This document shows, one piece after another, positions 7,862 through 12,915 of a stretch of DNA of 12,915 nucleotides. The stretch is taken from the NCBI GenBank assembly GCA_016987375.1, contig PJRA01000323.1, positions 930,521 to 943,435 of the forward strand, read 5' to 3'. The notes under the pieces are model-generated. The model saw nothing but the letters and a program-made list of their open reading frames with translations, ran no database searches and was not told the origin of the DNA. Numbering within the stretch: the stretch's first letter is position 1; each line of letters begins with the position of its first letter. A program made the position numbers and the translations under genes. Source of the stretch: Brachionus koreanus. Taxonomy: Eukaryota > Rotifera > Eurotatoria > Ploima > Brachionidae.

Positions 7862-8066
7862 TTTAATCGGCAAAGTGAAAATAATTTTACATTTTTACAT
7901 TTTCATATTTTTAGATTTTTTGTGCAATTTTTCAGAAAATTAAAAAAACTCCTTCAAATTATTTGGCAAACAAAAATAAAATTAAAAAATTTCTTAAATA
8001 TTGCACAAAAAATCTATAAATATGAAAATGTAAAAATGTAAAATTATTTTCATTTTGCCGTTTAAT
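7862..8066. mobile_element. Foldback MITE with 60-bp near-perfect arms and direct-repeat flanks
   Basis: The arms 7868-7927 and 8001-8060 are reverse complements at 58 of 60 positions. The mismatches are at the eighth base (G against A) and the 45th base (T against A). They are separated by a 73-bp A+T-rich loop whose edges still show weaker complementarity. The outer ends begin CGGCAAA. Immediately outside both arms stands the same hexamer TTTAAT (7862-7867 and 8061-8066), the expected target-site duplication. Alternatively the duplication is the inner TTAA, with one extra mismatched terminal base, which would suit piggyBac- or Kolobok-type transposases. The 193-bp element encodes no protein; the 93-residue ORF across it is only the palindrome read through. 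The high arm identity implies a fairly recent insertion, and a transcript would fold into a long dsRNA hairpin. Confidence 0.85.
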
Positions 8067-8884
8067 CAACAGACTAGCGCTTTCAGAATGAATATTTAAA
8101 ATAAAAGATCTTAATTGAAATTAAAAAAAAATTGTCCAGCAATGCAACATGTTGTTTAATTAAATCCAATGCTGCATTTTAAAAATTTCTATTAAAGTTC
8201 TACTTCTATATTTATACCCTAACTTTCATTCATTTTTCACCCAAGTTGTTCTTCAATAGGAATCAAAAACTTAGAGGCTATTCATTTTGCAGCTCTAAAT
8301 CTGATTAGGAAATTTCAACTCTGAAAAAATTTCACCCCTTTTAATCATTTTAAATTGTGATCGAAATTAAAAAAAAACCTTGTATAATTATACTTATTTA
8401 ATACAAATTAAATAAAATTTCAAAGCTTTGAAATGTTACAAAAATTTAAAAATTTGCAATAAAATTAAATTTTTCCATTTATTCAAAGATATATTCATAT
8501 TCATCTTGACTCACCTAATGAGAGAACAACACACTAAAGTTTACTAAATCGATTTCTAAAAAAATTTTACTTTTAATTAATTTATTTTGCTCAAAAGAAA
8601 TTATTATTAAAGAATATTATTTTTTTTTTTATATTTTTTAACTTATTCGAAAATTTATATTACTCAAATAAAAAAAATATTGATTTCAGATTTGTTTTTT
8701 TTTTGTATAGTTTGTCATTTGTTATTGTATCACGCCAGTGTATTTTTAGCATTCTTCTTAAGCTCTAAGTGTGGAATATATTAATACTTTTTCTATCAGC
8801 TTCAGACATCCCCCAGCATTGCTGTAGCTGGATTCAAATTAAGTACAAAAAATTAATTTTTTTTTTTTTTAAATCGGAATTTTT
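8067..8884. other. A+T-rich spacer
   Basis: No gene is recognised. Small items are a 10-bp palindrome CAACATGTTG near 8146, a short hairpin CCAGC-ATTGCTGTA-GCTGG near 8813-8831, and on the minus strand an isolated perfect 5' splice-site consensus AGGTGAGT (8508-8515). The plus-strand ORF at 8769-8957 looks like chance. Confidence 0.45.
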
Positions 8885-9171
8885 TAAATTTTGGAACAAA
8901 AGACAAAAACAAAAATTTAAAACAAAAATATATTTGTTGCATTTGTTTACGGGGTGATAAATTAATTGTAAAAAGAAGATATATAGTTGAATAATTTATT
9001 TTTAAATAGATTAAGAATGAAGTGGCGCCACGTTTCTGTGAGCGACAGCATTAGATTTTGCAAACTGAATTTGAGTGTGACAACTAATAAATTTTGCAGA
9101 ACAATTTTTAGAATCTTAGAAAAAAAAAAGTTAATTTAATTTAAAATTTTTGTTTTTTGTTCCAAAATTTA
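8885..9171. repeat. Inverted repeat straddling the left end of the mariner-like relic
   Basis: The 25 bp at 8885-8909 (TAAATTTTGGAACAAAAG then ACAAAAA) is matched in reverse complement by 9147-9171 with one mismatch. The arms lie about 240 bp apart. Although A-rich, the shared TTGGAAC core makes chance unlikely. The left terminal repeat of the transposon (8949) falls inside the loop, so either one element inserted into the other or a local inversion and duplication took place. Confidence 0.5.
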
Positions 9172-9905
9172 TACTGCCTCTAAAATCAAGAAAATAACTA
9201 AACTTTTTTTTGAAGCATTTTTTTTGAATGGCGATCATGCCACTTTATATTTGTTCTATTTTTTTAATAATTTTTTAAATGTAATCAAATATAAGATATA
9301 ATTTATTTAGAAGTAACAAAAAAAATTTAATTTAAAAAGAGAAGTTTCCAAAGAAGGTGCTTGTTTGGATAGCCATATCTTATCGAGGTATGTCTAAGCC
9401 TCTTTTTCGATTATCAAACTCGGTTGCCATCAATTCGAGCATCTATATCGACGAATGTTTGAATAAACGAATGCTCCCATTTATACATGAGTATCATGAA
9501 GACCTTGACTACGTTTTTTGGCCTGACTTAGCGTCTGCTCACTATTCTATGGTAAGCACAACATGAAAGAACGAAAATGTAAATTATGTGACCAAAGATA
9601 TCAACCCGCAAAATGTCCCTCAAGCGCGCCCAATCGAAAATTTTTGGGGTTGTTTGAGTGAAAAAGTATACGAGGGAGGTTAGCAAGCCTCAACAGAGCA
9701 ACAGCTGATTAACTACATTAAATCAAAGTTGAAGGAATTTGACTTAAATTTTGTGAAATCGATGGAGTTTTTTCATTATTTAAAAATTATAATTCTATTG
9801 AAAAATAAATTCTTTACATCAGAAAAAAAAACAGAACTTAATATCATTTTTATTTTTTGAGATATTCGCTTTTAATTTTTGTCCATTTTCTTATGCATCA
9901 CCCGT
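8949..9905 (+). mobile_element. Decayed Tc1/mariner-superfamily transposon
   Basis: This element contains the broken transposase at 9336-9860. At the right end, the minus strand reads ACGGGTGATGCATAAGAAAA from 9905 inward. At the left end, ACGGGGTGATAAATTAAT starts at 8949. These look like diverged terminal inverted repeats (ACGGG(G)TGAT...). A TA follows the right end (9906-9907), as expected of a TA target site, but TT precedes the left end, so the boundary is uncertain by a base or two. At about 957 bp the copy is shorter than a full element because the 5' half of the transposase gene is unrecognisable. A GTGGCGCCAC palindrome (9022-9031) lies in the untranslatable left part. Confidence 0.6.
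9336..9860 (+). pseudogene. Tc1/mariner transposase, C-terminal half, two in-frame stops
   Basis: The single frame from 9336 to TGA 9858-9860 stays in register throughout. Landmarks are VLVWIAISYRGMSKPLF (family V-W-x-x-(I/F)-x-x-x-G block), YIDECLNKRMLPFI, FWPDLASAHYS holding the second catalytic Asp (codon 9525-9527), and DINPQNVPQARPIENFWG holding the catalytic Glu (codon 9636-9638), then EKVYEGG and KSKLKEFDLNFVKS. Thirty-six codons separate D and E, wider than the 34 of classic Tc1 or mariner elements and compatible with a DD36E/DD37E-like lineage. The first catalytic Asp and the DNA-binding domain are missing. Two stops interrupt it: TGA 9564-9566 and TAG 9681-9683. Both are one change away from Trp, and no frameshift is needed, so decay is mild. 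The family assignment is secure; the subfamily is inferred. Confidence 0.9.
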
Positions 9906-10998
9906 TATTAATAAACTTTAAAGATGAAGAGATGTAAGAGAAAGCAATATTTATGTCATGAATAAGATTTGGTATTTCCAAAGTTATTAGAATATTCAAA
10001 TTTTAATTTAATTTTTTTTATTTCTACTTTTGAATTGCTGCAATAATATTGACAATTTTCAATTTTGCTAGTCTTGTTCATTTTTTATAATTTAATCAAA
10101 ATGATAAGCAGAATTTGACAATTGACGAAAGCGAGAATTTCTAGAAAGTGTTTGACGAGTGCGGTAGTTTAGTTTTGCTAATGTGTAATTTATTTATTTT
10201 TTATTAATATTTCATAATATTTAAATGTTTATTTCATATAATACTTCATTGAACTGGGAAAAATTTATCAAAAAAATACATAAAATTAAAGCAAAATAAC
10301 AAAATTTTAAATTAATTATTTTTATACATAAATTTTTATTGATCAAAAATCAAACCAAAAAAAAATATAAAAGAGTTTTTCAAGAGATTAAACAAAAATT
10401 ACTTATGCACTTTTATAAACAAACCTACAAAAATATTTACTTTTTAAGACTTTTTATTATTATTTACCAAGATTGGCTTCATAATGGTGAATTGAAGAAA
10501 AAAAAGAGAAAAATTGCCGACTTGTAAACAAATATTAATCAATTTAATTTTTTTAGAATAATTTTTAGCTTTTTTATTTATTTTGTAAATAAATCATGAA
10601 TATCTGAAGAAAAAAAATAAATAAAAAATCGATCAGTTTGAATGAATTGCAATTGGTTTTAAGACATTATTTGCCTGATTATTTCGGCTAGATAAATTTG
10701 ATTTTCAAATTTATTTAGATTGAATTATTTTTTTTTTAAATAGAAACCGCCTTCTTTTGTCCAAAAGATTATTATTTCAATTCAAATAGAAAAATTCATA
10801 AATTAAAAAAAAAAATTTTTATGTTTATTTAATAAAAAAAGAACAAAACAGAAAAAATTTTCTTTTTTTAAAGTGTTTTTGTCCTATTTTTTGTATTCTA
10901 TAAAAATATTTATGTAATTATCCGTTTTATCTTCCTTAGAGATTAATGAAAATAAAATAAAAAAAGATTAAATTATGTCTTCGTCCTCTGTTACTATT
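9906..10998. other. A+T-rich gene-free DNA
   Basis: No supported gene. A plus-strand ORF (10339-10527, Lys/Tyr/Phe/Ile-rich, no ATG start) is probably chance. Long A/T runs are frequent. Confidence 0.5.
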
Positions 10999-11016
10999 TA
11001 ACCCTAACCCTAACCC
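10999..11016. repeat. Short telomere-like array, TAACCC x3
   Basis: Three perfect tandem TAACCC units on the plus strand (TTAGGG on the minus strand) lie in A+T-rich DNA and are followed by a T run. TTAGGG is the ancestral animal telomere unit; most arthropods use TTAGG. Short interstitial copies can arise from telomerase-assisted break repair or as a chance microsatellite. The array is too short to mark a chromosome end. Confidence 0.6.
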
Positions 11017-11805
11017 TTTTTTTTCTAGATTATTCTTTTTCTAAAAAATTTGATAAATGCTTGATGAATTTTTTTAAAGATCAGCACATAATTCTCATTA
11101 ATTAGAATTTATTTTAAAAAATAACAAAGCTCATCAGTGTTTTTTTTTGAAAATTATAATAAATTATGGGTTTGGTGAAATAATGATAAAATAAGAATAA
11201 CTTGATCGGAAATTTTTTTAAACAAAAATTATGCTATTTATCATATTTTAACTTGTTTATCGATTAAAAGAAACAACAACAACAACAAAAAAACAGCAAT
11301 TTACGCCTCAATAGGCAAATACTTGAATATTCAAAAAATTTCCATTAAAATTTTCACTTTAAAGTTTTTTTTGAGGCTGAAAAAAAAGCAGTGCTTTTTT
11401 TCTCAAAATATATTGTCTATATAAAACTTAGGTCCTGAAGATACAAGGTTGAAACAGATTGGTTTTTAACCTCATGTAAATCTAGGGCATTTTAGCCTTT
11501 TTGAAAACGCTAACTAAAACAAAATAAGCTTTTGTCTTAGCTAAAAAAAATAGGCACTTAATAAAATTTTGAAATAAAAATTATAGTTAAATAAAATTAC
11601 TAGACTTTGCTTTATAAATTTAAATTTAAAAAAAAAGATTTATGCACTTAACTGGTTAAACATGTACTACTAGAAAACGTGATATTCATACTTGTCTTGA
11701 GACTATGCTTATTTATATTAATTAATATTTAGATAAACTTTATTTTCTGTTTTTGCCTAAACAACAGCAACAACAACAAAAAAAAAAGGTGATAAATTTA
11801 AAGTT
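11017..11805. other. A+T-rich DNA downstream of the hunchback-like gene
   Basis: No gene is seen. Short CAA/CAG-type runs occur at about 11272-11297 and 11759-11780. A 14-bp palindrome ATATTAATTAATAT lies at 11715-11728. The minus-strand ORF at 11740-12114 reads across the end of the hunchback-like gene in another frame and is not a gene. Confidence 0.5.
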
Positions 11806-11811
11806 TTTATT
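11806..11811 (-). terminator. Possible poly(A) signal of the hunchback-like gene
   Basis: TTTATT (AATAAA on the minus strand) lies about 186 bp past the TAA stop and is the nearest well-placed hexamer. Others exist further on, for example near 11740, so the true cleavage site is uncertain. Confidence 0.3.
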
Positions 11812-11996
11812 TTTAATAAAAATAAAGTCAAAATACTGGACAAAGATAATAATAAACTGATAAAATTTTGATTTAAAAAAAAAAAAAACTCTTTTTACAA
11901 GACAGATGACACATATTAGACTGTAATGATGTAACAGGCAAGAGATAAATCGGTTTGAGGCAACCAACCCGTTAGGCTTTAGACTAAAAATAGATG

Positions 11997-12872
11997 TTAG
12001 GATGACAATTGACTGCTTAGTTGCAACAAGGGCGCTAGATTTAGATTGTGTGTGGTCATCAAGTGTGCAAAATACTCGATAGAATTGTTGAGATTTAGCG
12101 AGCATATACTGCATTTGACGGTCTCAGCGGACGTATTTTTGGTCACCTCTTGATCGTGCGTCTGTTTGTGTTTCAAATACTTGTCATAATTGCGAAACAA
12201 AAGCTCGCATTTAACACATTCGTAAAGCTCTTTGTCGGCACAATTTTTGCCGTTTTGTTTCGTCTCTTTCTCAATCGGCTGTTTGTTGTTGTCGGCTAGT
12301 ATATTTTGCGTAGTGACGGCGGCGGCCAAAGCGGCCAACTGCAGCTGAAACAATTGGTCGTTGGGATTGAGTCCCGGGGCGAGCGGGTTGCCGACTGGAG
12401 GGAGCGTGGGCGAGCTCTGAGAGCCGGGCGACGAGCACGAGCTCGACTGGTCCTTCTGTTTCTTGACCTCGTTTGCCGACCGATGGTTGAACTTTTCCAA
12501 GTGACTCTTTAGCGTGTGGTAGTACTTGGTCGAGTAGGCGCAATCGGCGCAGTTATACTGCTGGGTCTTGGAGTGAGATTTCATGTGTGAGCGCAGCATG
12601 GACAAGTTGACGCATGCGTAGTCGCAGCTTTGGCACTTGAACGGCTTGGAGCCCATGTGATTGCGCATGTGGTACTCCAGATGGTGCTTGTACTCGGTAA
12701 CAAACGAACACTTCGAGCACTCGAGCAGCTTCTCGGGCTTGATGTGATTGGCGCGCTGGTGCGCCCAGTAATCCTCTTTGTTTGTGCAGCTGTACGTGCA
12801 CTGCTTGCATCTGAACATCTTTGAGTGCGCTGTGGATGCTGGTCGCGGTACGCTCGACACGGGTTCTTCCAT
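11997..12872 (-). CDS. hb: Hunchback-type C2H2 zinc-finger transcription factor
   Basis: This encodes 291 residues with a TAA stop. Four N-terminal C2H2 fingers lie at 22-43, 52-72, 80-100 and 108-130. The joints [20 protein letters not shown] and [18 protein letters not shown] are diagnostic of the Hunchback middle-finger domain, which binds DNA. Two fingers near the C-terminus (219-239 and 254-275) occupy the place of the Hunchback/Ikaros-type dimerisation pair. Between them are a Ser/Pro/Gln linker (about 141-175) and an Ala/Leu/Gln stretch ([13 protein letters not shown]). Hunchback patterns segments and times neuroblast or larval fates in arthropods, and the worm orthologue acts in developmental timing. 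The protein is small: Drosophila Hunchback is about 750 residues. Only 21 residues precede finger 1. The start is the first ATG after an in-frame TAG (12912-12914); upstream exons off the window cannot be excluded. Coding DNA at about 12310-12860 is strongly G+C-rich, unlike everything else here. Confidence 0.93.
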   Translation of the reverse strand: MEEPVSSVPRPASTAHSKMFRCKQCTYSCTNKEDYWAHQRANHIKPEKLLECSKCSFVTEYKHHLEYHMRNHMGSKPFKCQSCDYACVNLSMLRSHMKSHSKTQQYNCADCAYSTKYYHTLKSHLEKFNHRSANEVKKQKDQSSSCSSPGSQSSPTLPPVGNPLAPGLNPNDQLFQLQLAALAAAVTTQNILADNNKQPIEKETKQNGKNCADKELYECVKCELLFRNYDKYLKHKQTHDQEVTKNTSAETVKCSICSLNLNNSIEYFAHLMTTHNLNLAPLLQLSSQLSS

Positions 12873-12915
12873 TTTTAAACTTAATATTTTTTTTTTATCT
12901 TCAAATTTAGACTAA

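Noticed and set aside
7760..8041. 93-residue plus-strand ORF
   Set aside because: It is mostly the MITE palindrome read through, giving Phe/His-rich then Lys-rich halves that reflect the two arms.
8803..8845. tRNA-like T-arm (GGATTCAAATT) with a nearby CCAGC/GCTGG hairpin
   Set aside because: The would-be T stem does not pair and no acceptor, D or anticodon arms can be formed around it.
9012..9245. Possible small nested MITE with AGTGGC ends around 9021 and 9238
   Set aside because: Only about six terminal bases agree without gaps, and there is no target duplication, so the evidence is too thin.
10339..10527. Lys-rich plus-strand ORF of about 62 residues
   Set aside because: It has no ATG start, its codons follow base composition, and no motif is visible. 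It looks somewhat protein-like but not enough to call.
11740..12114. 124-residue minus-strand ORF overlapping the zinc-finger gene end
   Set aside because: It is in another frame, with poly-Phe and poly-Cys from A- and CAA-rich runs; it is a shadow of the 3' UTR.
12271..12824. Several further ORFs on both strands inside the zinc-finger gene
   Set aside because: They are out-of-frame or antisense shadows that stay open because the local DNA is G+C-rich. They have Arg/Ala-rich compositions and no domains.

Overview
This window looks like a very A+T-rich animal nuclear contig, roughly three quarters A+T by eye. It has no operon-like packing, no rRNA, no recognisable tRNA and no CRISPR. Two convincing protein genes are present, both on the minus strand and both apparently single-exon over their coding part. 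They are a secreted two-domain cystatin (6304-7047) and a compact Hunchback-type zinc-finger transcription factor (11997-12872). A Hunchback middle finger domain points to a protostome. The extreme A+T content and the short TTAGGG-type array (TAACCC x3 on the plus strand, 10999-11016), rather than the arthropod TTAGG, make me lean to a non-arthropod such as a monogonont rotifer. That is inference only; mites, copepods and flatworms are not excluded.

Left third (1-5320): no intact gene is seen. From about 1785 to 2710 lies a less A+T-rich block with repeated TACGTGA motifs, including an identical 10-mer TACGTGATTA in both orientations, plus homeodomain-, GATA- and forkhead-like sites. It is a candidate enhancer. 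From about 3100 to 4965 lies a graveyard of mobile elements: the C-terminal tail of a non-LTR retrotransposon polymerase (3102-3236), a possible Tc1/mariner N-terminal trace, a repeated TGTTGCAnCTTTTTTA motif that forms a hairpin, and a clear Tc1-type transposase fragment (4816-4965).

Middle (5320-8070): a minus-strand coding-like remnant (5320-5442), an unrecognised plus-strand C-terminal exon-like ORF with good poly(A) signals (5619-5867), the cystatin gene, and a near-perfect 193-bp foldback element. The foldback has 60-bp arms with 58 matches and is flanked by TTTAAT direct repeats (7862-8066). It is a textbook MITE.

Right third (8070-12915): a decayed Tc1/mariner-superfamily element with traces of terminal inverted repeats (8949-9905), long A+T-rich DNA with the telomere-like array, then the hunchback-like gene. 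The first two thirds of that gene are strikingly G+C-rich against the background. No functional partnership between the genes can be read from their order. The most interesting parts are the putative bHLH-PAS/homeodomain composite motif cluster, the MITE, the minimal Hunchback and the orphan 3' exon.
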